From Treponema sp. (GTDB lineage Bacteria; Spirochaetota; Spirochaetia; Treponematales; Treponemataceae), in NCBI GenBank assembly GCA_017551545.1, contig JAFZLJ010000080.1:82756-146755 (forward strand): a stretch of DNA of 64,000 bases, given 5' to 3'. The notes under the pieces were generated by a model. It made no database searches. It saw only the letters and a program-made list of their open reading frames with translations, and was not told the DNA's origin. The position numbers and the translations under genes are program-made. Positions 32,879-42,748 of this stretch are shown piece after piece; position 1 is the stretch's first letter; every line of letters begins with the position of its first letter.

Positions 32879-34231
32879 CTACCAGTCACGCTGAATATAA
32901 GTTGCTCTTGGTCGTGCAGTAATGTAAACGCGTCTGTTCTGAGCACGGCCTTCTTCTGTATCGTTAGAAGCGATTGGCATTGTTCCACCGTAGGCCTTGT
33001 ATGTAAAGATAGCCGGATCAAGCCCTTCATCAATAAGTACATCTCGTACAGTTCTTGTTCGTTCAATAGAAAGATTAAGCTGACCAACAGGTTTTCCAAC
33101 ATCTGCAGTATGCCCTTCTACTAAAATAGTGTATCCGTCGTCAATAAGGATTTCCTTTAAGATATCTGCAATCTGCTGAAGTCTTGCTATTTCGCCAGGA
33201 AGAAGAACAGGTGAGTCTGGATAGAAATTAAGATTGATTGCAAACTTAAAGCCTCCATCACTGTCAGTAAATTCAACATCTGGAATTACGTTTTCATACA
33301 TATACTGTTTAACAGCTTCGAACTTTGCGTAGTATGTTCTGTCTTTTTCAGGGGTTGCAATATTATAAACAAGCTTTTCCTGGTCCAGAAGAATTACAAC
33401 TTTTCCCTGTTTTAGAAGTTCAACGTTTTCCGGGATTGTAAGAATCTTAAGGGCGTCGCTTCGTTTAATTACAGGATCTGTTCTGTTTATTCCGTAAACT
33501 TCTGTTGCCCTTATATAAAGAGGATCAGTTCCAATTCTTGAAGCATAACGGTCTGTGTTATTTGAATAATCATATGCAACAAGACCTGTATCTATAACAA
33601 TCTGCGGGTCGGCACTGTTTTTTTCGTAAATTACATTCATGTTTTCATCCCAGATAGTAGGGAAGAAGCAGGCATTTGTCTGTTCGCTGATGAATTCTCC
33701 GTGAACAGGAAGGGCGCCGCGGGCATCAATAATAATTCCTGAATAAGCGCGTGAAGGAACAAGATCAATCGGCTCTTCAGGTGAGTAACCATATTTATGT
33801 TTTACAAGATTCTGGCCAAGCTTATCAATTTCGAGTGTGTTTGCAGAGTAAAGTGTTGCGGCATCCGGAGTAAAAACATCAGGAGTTTTGTAGCCGTTCA
33901 TTATAAAATAGTAAACTTCATCAAGCGAAAGCTCTTCGTTTATAACATAATCTTCGAGAGTGCTTGAAGAGTCTGTGTACAAAGCAAGTAACGGCGGCTG
34001 AATAAGCTGCGACATTTTTGATTTTATGAGTGCAGAGGCCTTCTTTTTGCCGGAAGGCATTTCGAGTCCTGCCTTTTTAGTATCGAGTGAAAGGTTAGAG
34101 GTAAATCGTCGTGTAATCCAGTTAATTTCGCTTGTAGATTCAAGGCTTGGTTCGGCTGCAAATGCTCCAAAAGGGCCTGCTAATGCAAGAAACAACGAAA
34201 TTACTGCTGTTTTAAAAAGAATCTTTTTCAT
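32879..34231 (-). CDS. OmpA-family outer-membrane/peptidoglycan-binding protein
   Basis: 450 residues with a cleavable signal peptide (ending about residue 25, 'GAFAAEPS'). The first 320 residues have no domain I recognise. The C-terminal part (about 335-450) is an OmpA-like peptidoglycan-binding domain: 'LKEILIDDGYTILVEGHTADVGKPVGQLNLSIERTRTVRDVLIDEG' and the terminal 'AQNRRVYI' block, with the Asp and Arg that bind diaminopimelate. It should tether the outer membrane to the wall. It is the last gene of a three-gene minus-strand run with a transglycosylase and a TPR lipoprotein, so an envelope function fits. Confidence 0.85.
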   Translation of the reverse strand: MKKILFKTAVISLFLALAGPFGAFAAEPSLESTSEINWITRRFTSNLSLDTKKAGLEMPSGKKKASALIKSKMSQLIQPPLLALYTDSSSTLEDYVINEELSLDEVYYFIMNGYKTPDVFTPDAATLYSANTLEIDKLGQNLVKHKYGYSPEEPIDLVPSRAYSGIIIDARGALPVHGEFISEQTNACFFPTIWDENMNVIYEKNSADPQIVIDTGLVAYDYSNNTDRYASRIGTDPLYIRATEVYGINRTDPVIKRSDALKILTIPENVELLKQGKVVILLDQEKLVYNIATPEKDRTYYAKFEAVKQYMYENVIPDVEFTDSDGGFKFAINLNFYPDSPVLLPGEIARLQQIADILKEILIDDGYTILVEGHTADVGKPVGQLNLSIERTRTVRDVLIDEGLDPAIFTYKAYGGTMPIASNDTEEGRAQNRRVYITARPRATYIQRDW

Positions 34232-34246
34232 TAGTTCATTATCGAC

Positions 34247-35491
34247 TTATTTTGAGGGAATATAAAGAATTTTTCCTATTTTAAGGATTGCGTTTTCCTG
34301 TATGCCGTTGAGCTCGCAGATTTGACTTACAGTACAACCATAACGCCGCGAAATACTCCAAAGGGAATCTCCGCTTACAACAGTATACTTGATTGGGAAA
34401 TCTATAGGCTCCATTGTTTCAAGGGCTGCGCGTGCAATTTCTTCTGTTCCGGCAGGCAACCTTATAGAAGATTTTGCAGAAGGATGTGTAAAGCCAAGTA
34501 TAAAAGAAGGATTAAGCCGCTTGAGTTCTGCAGTATCTATGCGCATATTCTGGGCAAGTGTTGTAATTGAATATGCTTTGTTTACAGTGATGTAATCAAA
34601 AACAGCATTTGTTTCGTTATATAAAACTTCGTATTCTTCTTCGTGGCTTGGAATGTCAATTTCGTAATATTCACAGTTTAAGGCAAGGTCTGCAATTGCT
34701 AAAAGCTTTGGAACATAAAGCTGTGTCTGTGAAGGAATAAGGTTTTTGTCACACAGATACCAGAATGTTTTTTCTTCTGCTTTTGCAAGAGCTCTTGTCA
34801 TTGCACCGGCTCCACAGTTATAAGCACCTATTGCAAGAAGCCAGTCTCCGAATATTTCGTAGTTTTCCTTGAGCTTTTTAATGGCGGCGTCTGTTTCTTT
34901 CCAAGGATCAAGTCGTTCGTCTACATAATCATTAAGGGTAAGAAACGGCTTTACGCTGTTAGACATAAACTGCCATAAGCCCAGTGCCCCCGAGCGTGAT
35001 TTTGCATTTGTTTTATAGTTTGATTCTACAACCGGAAGGTATTCCAGCTCCGGCGGAAGTCCTGCTTCTGCAAGCTCTTTCCTTATATAAAGTCTGTAAT
35101 CTATTGCACCTTCAAGTGCGTCATAAAGAACCTTAGTCCATTTAGGGTCAAGATACTGCTTACGGAACCGTTCAATTTCTGCACGCTCCGGCATAGGCAG
35201 GGTTAAAGGCTTTTTTTCAAGGGCATCTGGGGTCCCTGAGTCTAGCTTGTCCTGAGCTTGTCGAAGGGAAGGGCCTTCACCAATTTCTTCTTCTTGTGGT
35301 CCTTCGAGGGCCTCAGGAACCACGGGGGGCTCAGGAACTACGGGGGGCTCAGGGACTCCAATTTCTTCAGTCAGCCCTTCGACAAGCTCAGGGACCCCAA
35401 TGTCTTCTGATGGTACAACTTCTTCTTCCTGCGCAACCGCTGCAGCACACAAAGAGAAACAAATCAAAATGCCAATTAATAGCTTTTTCAT
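34247..35491 (-). CDS. Membrane-exported lytic transglycosylase with LysM domain (MltD-like)
   Basis: 414 residues. Signal peptide to about residue 20 (CAAAVAQ), then an acidic/Pro-rich linker (about 24-95) built largely from palindromic repeats. The SLT domain follows, with the catalytic Glu in VVESNYKTN and the GALGLWQFM and AIGAYNCGAGA motifs. A 50-residue LysM domain at the C-terminus ('YTVVSGDSLWSISRRYGCTVSQICELNG') binds glycan. It cleaves peptidoglycan without hydrolysis, yielding anhydro-muropeptides. It starts at the stop codon of the TPR lipoprotein (TAATG), so the two are coupled. The OmpA-like gene starts 15 bases later. Confidence 0.9.
   Translation of the reverse strand: MKKLLIGILICFSLCAAAVAQEEEVVPSEDIGVPELVEGLTEEIGVPEPPVVPEPPVVPEALEGPQEEEIGEGPSLRQAQDKLDSGTPDALEKKPLTLPMPERAEIERFRKQYLDPKWTKVLYDALEGAIDYRLYIRKELAEAGLPPELEYLPVVESNYKTNAKSRSGALGLWQFMSNSVKPFLTLNDYVDERLDPWKETDAAIKKLKENYEIFGDWLLAIGAYNCGAGAMTRALAKAEEKTFWYLCDKNLIPSQTQLYVPKLLAIADLALNCEYYEIDIPSHEEEYEVLYNETNAVFDYITVNKAYSITTLAQNMRIDTAELKRLNPSFILGFTHPSAKSSIRLPAGTEEIARAALETMEPIDFPIKYTVVSGDSLWSISRRYGCTVSQICELNGIQENAILKIGKILYIPSK
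35228..35398. repeat. Repeat cluster inside the transglycosylase linker
   Basis: At least four units of the 'CCCTTCGACAAGCTCAGGGACC' family or decayed copies: 35231-35270, around 35300-35315, and 35375-35396, with 'GGGGGCTCAGGAAC' copies between. Read on the minus strand they encode alternating VPEP/VPEL, PPVVPE and LRQAQDKLD. No frame is broken. Confidence 0.75.
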
Positions 35492-36546
35492 TACAGCTTG
35501 TTACCAATGTAAATGCCGGCCCATTCCCAGTTACCGTTAATATCAGGGTCAAGCGGGAAATTTACTTTGCGGAAGTACAGATACCAGGTAGAAACGTAAT
35601 TGCTCCAGCCCCAGGTTTTAAGATATGCTTCGTTTGAGTTAGAAGATTCATCAAATGATTCTGCGTAATGGATTTTTCGGCCCATCCAGTTACCCATAGA
35701 AAACTCTTCCTGCGAGTTAGGGTCTGTTTCATCCTGTCGCCATGACATACTAAAGAAGTTTACCTTAGCCTTATAGCGGTCAAGAGCACGCCAGTCTCTT
35801 CTGTCAATTGCAGTTTTAACAGCTTTTTCAAGCTCCTGCAGTGTTTCAAAGGTCCAGTCTTTAGAAGAATTGTTAAAATCAATAAGGTGGCGGGCATTCT
35901 TATAGGCATCGGGCTCACCAGGAATCTGAATTGTAGTTGCATCAGGCTGCTGAACAAAAAGTTCACAAGCTTTTAATGCCTGATCCCACTGGTTATCATT
36001 TTCATATTCAAGTGCAAGACGAAGATAAAGCTCTGTTGTGTTAATATCATTAGGGAATCTGTTTATAAGTTCATTAAAATATTTAATTCTGTGGCTAGGA
36101 GTTTTACTAATCTGAATAAGGTTCTGCAGGCACATAAAGTGAATAGAGTTACCTTTTACAAGCAAATCAGGGCACTTTTGCAGAATTCTGTCAAAATAAT
36201 ACTCTGCAACAGGTTCTGCACCCAAAGAAAGGTATGCGTGCGCTGTCATCAAAAGCCAGTAAGAGTTATACATGTCATCAGGGTTCTTTTCTACCCATTC
36301 TGTTAAAAGAAGAATTACCCCCTGGTAGTCCTGTTCGGCCAGAAGGTTAGTTGCCAGCTGATTTATGATTGTATAGCGCTGCTTTGAATCAAGTTCCTGT
36401 GTTTCAAGCAGTATATTAAACTGTTTCTGGGTCTCTTCTGCTGTAAAAGAAGAGGTATATGCCCTGTTTTTGCACGAACAAAGTACTGTACAAGAAAGAA
36501 TAAGGCATATAAATATTGTTGCACACATTTGTTTTTGAAATTTCAT
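35491..36546 (-). CDS. TPR-type lipoprotein, transglycosylase operon
   Basis: 351 residues. Signal peptide with a cysteine-rich hydrophobic region and lipobox CSCKN near residue 25. Residues 40-230 are tetratricopeptide-like helices ('YNSYWLLMTAHAYLSLGAEPVAEYYFDRIL', 'TTELYLRLALEYENDNQWDQALKACELF'). A C-terminal domain of about 120 residues, ending 'NGNWEWAGIYIGNKL', has no match I recognise and includes several Trp. It may act as a scaffold for the transglycosylase encoded immediately downstream. Probably anchored in a membrane; function unproven. Confidence 0.7.
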   Translation of the reverse strand: MKFQKQMCATIFICLILSCTVLCSCKNRAYTSSFTAEETQKQFNILLETQELDSKQRYTIINQLATNLLAEQDYQGVILLLTEWVEKNPDDMYNSYWLLMTAHAYLSLGAEPVAEYYFDRILQKCPDLLVKGNSIHFMCLQNLIQISKTPSHRIKYFNELINRFPNDINTTELYLRLALEYENDNQWDQALKACELFVQQPDATTIQIPGEPDAYKNARHLIDFNNSSKDWTFETLQELEKAVKTAIDRRDWRALDRYKAKVNFFSMSWRQDETDPNSQEEFSMGNWMGRKIHYAESFDESSNSNEAYLKTWGWSNYVSTWYLYFRKVNFPLDPDINGNWEWAGIYIGNKL

Positions 36547-36641
36547 ATTTTTTAATCTAACATAGTGATTTATTATTGTAAAGATTAATTTTTATATATA
36601 AAATAGAATTATATAATTATAGATAGAATTTGGGGCATACT

Positions 36642-37265
36642 ATGAAAAAAGACATCTCATTTTTTGCAAATCTCATGTTATATTTTGGCTCCGGATTGTT
36701 AGTTTTTCTGGTTATTTTAAATTGCATCATTCCTTTTGACAACCGTTATTATGTTATTAATTATCTTCCTATTATTGCAGCTTTAAGCGGTATTGTTCTT
36801 ATTATTTTAAGCATCCGCAATACAAAACGGCTTCATCAGATTTTTATTGGCTTTGAGCTTTTATTCTGGGGAACTTTTGTAGTTTTGTATGAATTAAAGA
36901 TTCTTCCATATACTTTTATCCAATGGTGGCCGATGATAGGAGTAACAGCAGGTATTTTCCTATTTATTGCAGGAATAGTTAAATACCAGAGGCTTCAGTT
37001 TGGATACGTTATTCCCTCAATTTCATTCTTTTTGATGGGAATATGGTTTATGCTTTTTTCATTAAAAATCATAAAAGTTTCATTCCGGATTGTTGCCTTA
37101 GTGGGTGGTCCGTTGTTTATTATTATGGCAGCTATTTTTATAATAGCGTTCTTCCTGCTTCAAAAAAATAACTCAAACCTTGTTGTTAAAGACGATGAGA
37201 ATATAGATCAGGATACAGAAGAAATGAATGGTGTTGCTCCTTATGAAGAAGAAACAATAGACTGA
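36642..37265 (+). CDS. Six-helix membrane protein, LiaF-like transmembrane region
   Basis: 207 residues with six hydrophobic segments and an acidic C-terminal tail (about 180-207). The 'FIQWWPMIGVTAGIFLFIAG' segment is the Trp-Trp-Pro pattern of LiaI/LiaF-type transmembrane regions. No catalytic residues are seen. ATG 36642 is preferred over a TTG four codons earlier; GGGG lies at a fair distance upstream. The next gene follows after about 20 bases. Function unknown. Confidence 0.6.
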   Translation: MKKDISFFANLMLYFGSGLLVFLVILNCIIPFDNRYYVINYLPIIAALSGIVLIILSIRNTKRLHQIFIGFELLFWGTFVVLYELKILPYTFIQWWPMIGVTAGIFLFIAGIVKYQRLQFGYVIPSISFFLMGIWFMLFSLKIIKVSFRIVALVGGPLFIIMAAIFIIAFFLLQKNNSNLVVKDDENIDQDTEEMNGVAPYEEETID

Positions 37266-37285
37266 TTTTCCTGTGGTGGGTTGCA

Positions 37286-39097
37286 TTGCATACAAAGGCT
37301 GATTTTTTTTGCAGATTCAATTTCTCTCATTTTATGACTGCGCTTCTTCTTATTTTAACGCTGTCATTAACTGCATGTGCATCTACAGAAAGTTCAGATC
37401 CTCAGGAAACTGGTCATACAAAAACTTCATACGAAGCACCTGTTGTTTCAGAAAAAACAGAAGAGGGTGAAACAAATCAGACTGCCGATGCAATTAAGCT
37501 TCCTTCTGCTTCAAAACCAAAATCATATTTTGCAAAAATCAATGATGAGATTGTAAAAAAAGTTGAAATTGGTTCTCCGGCCTCTTTAACAGAAGCTATG
37601 AACTCAATTCATAAATCAGAAGCAGACCTTACTCAAAACGAAAAGGTTCTTATATATATTGCTTCAGAAATGATGCGCATTTTGTGGTCATCGCAAAAAG
37701 TCAGCTGGACAACTTACAGCGTTTCTGATGAAACTCCATATACAGGTGCACTTAAATCTGTAAAAAACGGAATCTACGACACAAGTACAGGAAATACAGA
37801 TTTTCTTTCGACATTCCTTCCGTCACTTGTATACCTCACTCCTAATATTACTGCCAATGTACAGGCTCAGTGTGAGCAGGGTATTCTTGCTTCTTTAAAA
37901 ATCAATCCAGATTCTGTTGCAGCAAATTATCTTGCGGGGCTTTATTACGAAAGAAAAACTGAATATGTAAAAGCCGAACCTTATCTTAAAAAAGCATACG
38001 ACGGTTCAGATACAATAGAAATTATTCTTGAATATGCAAAGGTTTTGAGCAAAAACGGAAAGTCGTCTTTAGCAGAAGAAGTTATGAAAAAGGCAGGGTC
38101 GAGCAACGCCTCTAATACAAGTCTTGCAGTATTAAAACAGAATGCTTACATTGCCTTTGAAAAAGGTGATTACACTGCAGCAGAAGAAGCAGTTGCCCGT
38201 GTTTTGCAGCAGACCCCGAATGACCTTGAATTTGTTTTGTTCCGTGCACGCATATTTATAGAAAAGAACGATTATATTCACGCAGTTTCACTTTTGGATA
38301 TGTATGCACGCCAGAATGATACTAATATTGATTATTTAATTCTGCGAGCCAGAGTTCAGCTTGACTGGAGTAAAAATACAAACGCCGCTACAGAAACAAT
38401 CGAAAAGGCAATGCAGCTTTACCCCGACAATGTAGATGCTCTTTTAATTGCAGCACGCATTTCTTCTATGACAGACGGCCCTGTTGCCGGAAAGTATGCA
38501 GACGAGCTTGCAGCAATTGTTCTGGAAAAATCTCCATCTAATAATGACGCACTTATTTATGCACTTGACGGTCTTGTTCAGCGCGAAAACTGGCAGGAAG
38601 CATATAACATTAGCAGCGGTCTTGTAAAAAAGCAGCCTGATAATGAAAACCTTATTCTTAAGCATGTAACTGTCTGCCTTAAGCTTGGTAGAAAAACAGA
38701 AGCAATGGAAGTTGCTCAAAGAGCATATAATTCAAATTCTTCAAATGAAACAATAACCCAAGCATATATTCTTGCAAGTACACAGGTTCTTTCGCGTGAT
38801 GAATCAATAAAGCTTATAGATTCAATGCTTCCGAATGCCTCTTCAAAAATAAAAAGCTATTTGTACTACAGAAGAAGCTTCCTTGAACGCAGTGAAGAAA
38901 CAGCTCTTGCCGATTTACGCTCAAGCCTCATTGCAAATCCACGTAACAGCGATGCACTTTTCCGTCTGTACGAAATCTATTACGACAAAAAAGACTACCG
39001 CAAAGCCCAATACTATCTGAAGCAGGTTGTCGCCATAAATCCAAATGATTCTTCTGTACGAAAACTGAATGAGGCGTTAACTCAGCTTATTCAATAA
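37286..39097 (+). CDS. TPR-repeat lipoprotein
   Basis: 603 residues from the TTG at 37286; the signal peptide needs the basic residues upstream of the internal ATG at 37334, and the lipobox is LTAC followed by AS. From about 200 to the end the protein is tandem tetratricopeptide helices ('VAANYLAGLYYERKTEYVKAEPYLKKAYDG', 'GDYTAAEEAVARVLQQTPNDLEFVLFRARIFIEKNDY', 'PRNSDALFRLYEIYYDKKDYRKAQYYLKQVVAINPNDS'). TPR lipoproteins of this size serve as scaffolds, often in outer-membrane or envelope assembly. The gene is followed by an inverted repeat and then yajC. Confidence 0.75.
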   Translation: MHTKADFFCRFNFSHFMTALLLILTLSLTACASTESSDPQETGHTKTSYEAPVVSEKTEEGETNQTADAIKLPSASKPKSYFAKINDEIVKKVEIGSPASLTEAMNSIHKSEADLTQNEKVLIYIASEMMRILWSSQKVSWTTYSVSDETPYTGALKSVKNGIYDTSTGNTDFLSTFLPSLVYLTPNITANVQAQCEQGILASLKINPDSVAANYLAGLYYERKTEYVKAEPYLKKAYDGSDTIEIILEYAKVLSKNGKSSLAEEVMKKAGSSNASNTSLAVLKQNAYIAFEKGDYTAAEEAVARVLQQTPNDLEFVLFRARIFIEKNDYIHAVSLLDMYARQNDTNIDYLILRARVQLDWSKNTNAATETIEKAMQLYPDNVDALLIAARISSMTDGPVAGKYADELAAIVLEKSPSNNDALIYALDGLVQRENWQEAYNISSGLVKKQPDNENLILKHVTVCLKLGRKTEAMEVAQRAYNSNSSNETITQAYILASTQVLSRDESIKLIDSMLPNASSKIKSYLYYRRSFLERSEETALADLRSSLIANPRNSDALFRLYEIYYDKKDYRKAQYYLKQVVAINPNDSSVRKLNEALTQLIQ

Positions 39098-39182
39098 CTG
39101 GATTGCCACGTCGCTGCGCTCCTCGCAATGACGTATCATTCCTGTCAGCGTCATTGCGAGCACGAAGTGCGTGGCAATCCAG
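39098..39182. repeat. Inverted pair of GTCATTGCGAGC repeats
   Basis: 'CTGGATTGCCACG...CTCGCAATGACG' and the inverse 'GCGTCATTGCGAGC...GTGGCAATCCAG', about 16 bases apart; can fold into one long hairpin between the TPR gene and yajC. Confidence 0.85.
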
Positions 39183-39274
39183 AGTTTATCACTAGACACA
39201 CCCCCGTATAAATGATATTCTAGTAAAATTGATAATAATATCAAAAAACATATTTAAAATAGGACGGAAAATAT

Positions 39275-39718
39275 ATGTCTTTCATTCCATTTTTGACTGC
39301 CGGCGCTGAACAGGCTGCAGGTCCTGCTAGTATGGCTACCGGTTTTATTCCTTTATTACTTATCATTGTAATATTCTATTTTTTCCTTATTCGCCCACAG
39401 AATAAAAAGCAGAAGCAGACAGAAAAAATGCTTGCCGCTCTTAAGAAGGGTGATAAAGTAATTACAATTGGTGGTATTCATGGTGTTGTTTCTTCTGTAA
39501 AAGAACACACTGTAATTGTAAAAGTTGATGACGACTGCAAAATCGAATTCAACCGCACAGCAATTTCTACTGTAGAACTTACAGACGCAGAAAAAGCTAA
39601 GCTTGAAGAAGAAGCTGCTGCTAAGAAACAGAAGAAATTTGCATTTGGTAAAGCAAAAAAATCAGACGAAGCCGCTGAACCTGTAAAAGAGACAGCCGCT
39701 GCGGAAGAAACTAAATAA
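39275..39718 (+). CDS. yajC: Preprotein translocase subunit YajC
   Basis: 147 residues. One transmembrane helix (about 23-40) then the conserved IRPQNKKQKQTEKMLAALKKGDKVITIGGIHGVV segment, and an Ala/Lys/Glu-rich C-terminal tail longer than usual. YajC associates with SecDF at the Sec translocon. It is first of the yajC-secD-secF operon, 23 bases before secD. AGGACGG lies before the ATG. Confidence 0.93.
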   Translation: MSFIPFLTAGAEQAAGPASMATGFIPLLLIIVIFYFFLIRPQNKKQKQTEKMLAALKKGDKVITIGGIHGVVSSVKEHTVIVKVDDDCKIEFNRTAISTVELTDAEKAKLEEEAAAKKQKKFAFGKAKKSDEAAEPVKETAAAEETK

Positions 39719-39741
39719 ATATAATTCGGGGTTAAATAAAA

Positions 39742-41484
39742 ATGAACAAACGAACACGCTTGCTTATTCTTCTTGCTGTTCTTGCTATTTGTTTCGTTTT
39801 CCTCTGGCCATCAATCAGCTGGTATGCACGAACTCCTAAGGAAGTTCAGCAGCTTGCTTTGGGCTCTACGGAAAATATCAAGAACTATGCCGAAAGTAAG
39901 GCCGCAGAAGATGTACGCACAATCAAAAGCATGGCAAAAGATGCCGAAGCCGTTCTTGACGGTGAATTTGCATGGCTTAATAAAGAAGCTGCCAAACAGT
40001 ACAAATCATACGGACAGAATGTTCCAGAAACAATGACAGTTAAAGCTGTTCTTGGTGCTTATGACACAGAGCTTGATTTTATGAATGTAATTCAGGCAAA
40101 GTATCGTGATGAAATTCTTAAGGCTAAGAAATATTACGATAACTCTGTAAAGCTTGGTCTTGACCTTTCTGGTGGTATGAACGTAATCGTTAAGGCAGAT
40201 TTGGATGCAGCGCTTGAATCTCAGGGAGACACAGTTGCTGCAGACAGTGCTTCTGAATTCAAAAAAGAAGCAATGGCAAATGCTATTGAAAACCTTACAA
40301 GCCGTATCGATAAATTTGGTCTTACATCTCCTGTAATCAGACAGCAGGGTGATGACAGAATCTACATTGAAATTCCAGGTGCTGCTCAGGCAGATGCTAT
40401 CAATACTTTGATTATGGGTAAGGGTATCCTTAATTTCCGTCTTTCAGATATGACTGCCACAGAATCATTTAAGACATATTATTCACAGCATCCGGCTAGC
40501 ACATTCAATGCAGCTGGTGAACTTATGGATCCTTCAATCATTCCTGAAGACTGCGAAGTATTCGGTGTTTACGAAAAAGATTCATATGGTCTTGATGAAC
40601 GCAAAGACTGGCTTGTTGTTAAGAAAGATATTGCTCTTGACGGTAAGCATGTTCAGTCTGCAGAAGTTCGCTCAGACCAGTACACAGGTCAGCCACAGGT
40701 TTGCTTTAATCTTGATGCAGAAGGAACAACAATTTTTGGTGAATTCACTGCTGCTCACGTAGGTGATTATCTTGCTATCGTAAGCGACAACAAGGTTAAA
40801 TCAAATGCATGCATTCAGGATGCAATCAACACTGGTGCCGTTCAGCTTACTGGTGCATTCAGCCAGGAAGAAGCTAACAATATTAAAAAGGTATTGCAGA
40901 CAGCTTGGCTCAACGTTCCACTTTCTGTAGAAAGCCAGCAGGTAATTGGTGCATCTCTTGGTGATGAAGCAATTCATCAGGGAATCATGGCAATTATCCT
41001 TGGTTTGAGCCTTATCCTTGTATTTATGTTTATCTTCTATAAGAAATCTGGTTTGAACGCAGTAGTTGCACAGATTTTGAACCTCTTTATGATGTTCTCA
41101 ATCCTTTCTGCTTTCAACCTTACTCTTACACTTTCTTCTATTGCCGGTATGATTCTTACAATTGGTATGGCAGTAGATGCTAACGTTCTTGTATTTGAAC
41201 GAATTAAAGAAGAGCTTAGAAACGGTAAGAGCCGCCCTGTTGCAATCTCTATGGGATTCGACAACGCATTCTGGGCAATTATGGACTCTAACATCACAAC
41301 CTTTATTGCAGCAATCTTCCTTTCATGGCTTGGAACTGGTGCAATTCAGGGATTCGCAGTTTCACTTGCAATAGGTGTTGTTTCTTCTGTATTCACAGCT
41401 TTGTTCGTTTCACGCTTGATTTTCGACTTTGATACAGATGTCCTGCACGCAAAGAAAGTTAGCATTGCATGGGGGATTAAATAA
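39742..41484 (+). CDS. secD: Protein translocase subunit SecD
   Basis: 580 residues. N-terminal transmembrane helix, then a large periplasmic domain with 'KLGLDLSGGMNVIVKAD' (about 133-148) and 'TSRIDKFGLTSPVIRQQGDDRIYIEIPGA'. Five clustered transmembrane helices (about 410-565) follow, with the 'GMAVDANVLVFERIKEELRNGKS' motif that carries the proton-relay Asp. SecDF uses the proton motive force to pull proteins through SecYEG. The stop overlaps the secF start as TAATG, so translation is coupled. Confidence 0.94.
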   Translation: MNKRTRLLILLAVLAICFVFLWPSISWYARTPKEVQQLALGSTENIKNYAESKAAEDVRTIKSMAKDAEAVLDGEFAWLNKEAAKQYKSYGQNVPETMTVKAVLGAYDTELDFMNVIQAKYRDEILKAKKYYDNSVKLGLDLSGGMNVIVKADLDAALESQGDTVAADSASEFKKEAMANAIENLTSRIDKFGLTSPVIRQQGDDRIYIEIPGAAQADAINTLIMGKGILNFRLSDMTATESFKTYYSQHPASTFNAAGELMDPSIIPEDCEVFGVYEKDSYGLDERKDWLVVKKDIALDGKHVQSAEVRSDQYTGQPQVCFNLDAEGTTIFGEFTAAHVGDYLAIVSDNKVKSNACIQDAINTGAVQLTGAFSQEEANNIKKVLQTAWLNVPLSVESQQVIGASLGDEAIHQGIMAIILGLSLILVFMFIFYKKSGLNAVVAQILNLFMMFSILSAFNLTLTLSSIAGMILTIGMAVDANVLVFERIKEELRNGKSRPVAISMGFDNAFWAIMDSNITTFIAAIFLSWLGTGAIQGFAVSLAIGVVSSVFTALFVSRLIFDFDTDVLHAKKVSIAWGIK

Positions 41485-42698
41485 TGAAAAAGACACTTAG
41501 CTTTAATAAAGGATTTATTCCTTGTGCAATAATCAGTTGCGCAATCATTATTTTTGGAATTGTTGGAATGTTCACACGCGGAGTTAATCTTGGTATTGAC
41601 TTTAAGCCTGGTCTTGTTGAAGAAGTTCGCGTTGCTCCTCCAGTAGCAGAAGTTACATACAGTGGTGCTGCAAAGGTTTCTCTTGATTTGAGTGCCGGAC
41701 AGCTTGATGTTGTAATTACTGGTGTTGGAACAACAAACGAAACACGTTCAATCAACTTTAATGAAGTTACAACAGTTGGTGCACTTGCAACAGAAATGAA
41801 CAAGATTGATGGCGTTAGCATGGTTGCAAAGAACTCATCTTTCCCAACAACAAAATTGTTCTTGAACTCTGCTGCTACAAATCAGCTTACAACAACTACA
41901 CTTTATATTTATCCTGCTGGAACATCAGAAATCACAACTGACGATGTTCGCGATGCTCTTTCTTCAATCGAAGGCATTTCAATTAAACAGCTTGGTAATG
42001 GTGCAGATGCAAGCTATCAGATTCGTGCCGGTGTTGACGGAGAAGAATCTGGAGACGTAACTGCAAAAATCAACGAAAAGCTTTACAGCAAGTTTGGTAA
42101 GGAAAAGGTAGCAATCGTAAAGACAGACTTTATCGGTTCTTCTTTCTCTCACTCAATTGCAATTAAGTCTATCATTATGTTCGTGCTTACAGTAACACTT
42201 ATCTGGCTGTATGCTGCAATCCGCTTCCACTGGGATTTCGCTCTTGGTTCGGTAATTGCCTTGATGCACGATACATTGATTATGTTTACTTTCATCATCT
42301 GGACACAGATGGAATTCTCTACAACTGTTCTTGCCGCTGTTCTTACAATCATCGGTTACTCAATCAACGCTACAGTCGTTATTCTTGACCGTATCCGTTA
42401 TAACCTTAAGTTCATGACAGAAGCAAAGAACTTCAACGAGATTTTGAACAAGTCTTTGAGCGATACTTTAGTACGTTCTATTTTGACAACTGTTACAACA
42501 TTGTTCGCAGTTGTTGCTTTGTTCGTATTCACAACAGGAAGCATCAAAGACTTCTCTCTCGCTCTTATCGTAGGTTTGATAAGTGGTGCATATTCTTCTA
42601 TCTTCATTTCAAGCGCATTCATTTCTGCATGCCGCAAGAACTGGAGACCAGAATTTGGTGTACATCACTCATTGAAAGCTGCAAAGAAAGACGAGTAG
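41484..42698 (+). CDS. secF: Protein translocase subunit SecF
   Basis: 404 residues, longer than the usual 300-330 because the first periplasmic domain (about 35-190) is enlarged. Six transmembrane segments; the motif 'IGYSINATVVILDRIRYNL' carries the conserved Asp. Partner of SecD. Translation is coupled to secD, and the operon ends at a repeat-derived terminator at 42749-42802. Confidence 0.93.
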   Translation: MKKTLSFNKGFIPCAIISCAIIIFGIVGMFTRGVNLGIDFKPGLVEEVRVAPPVAEVTYSGAAKVSLDLSAGQLDVVITGVGTTNETRSINFNEVTTVGALATEMNKIDGVSMVAKNSSFPTTKLFLNSAATNQLTTTTLYIYPAGTSEITTDDVRDALSSIEGISIKQLGNGADASYQIRAGVDGEESGDVTAKINEKLYSKFGKEKVAIVKTDFIGSSFSHSIAIKSIIMFVLTVTLIWLYAAIRFHWDFALGSVIALMHDTLIMFTFIIWTQMEFSTTVLAAVLTIIGYSINATVVILDRIRYNLKFMTEAKNFNEILNKSLSDTLVRSILTTVTTLFAVVALFVFTTGSIKDFSLALIVGLISGAYSSIFISSAFISACRKNWRPEFGVHHSLKAAKKDE

Positions 42699-42713
42699 TT
42701 TATAGATTCATCT

Positions 42714-42740
42714 GGGGTCCCTGAGCCTGTCGAAGGGCCC
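42714..42740. repeat. GGGTCCCTGAGCCTGTCGAAGGG repeat after secF
   Basis: Palindromic core GGGTCCCTGAGC..TCGAAGGGCCC of the same family as at 7718-7739 and 58521-58543. Confidence 0.8.
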
Positions 42741-42748
42741 AAAAAAAT

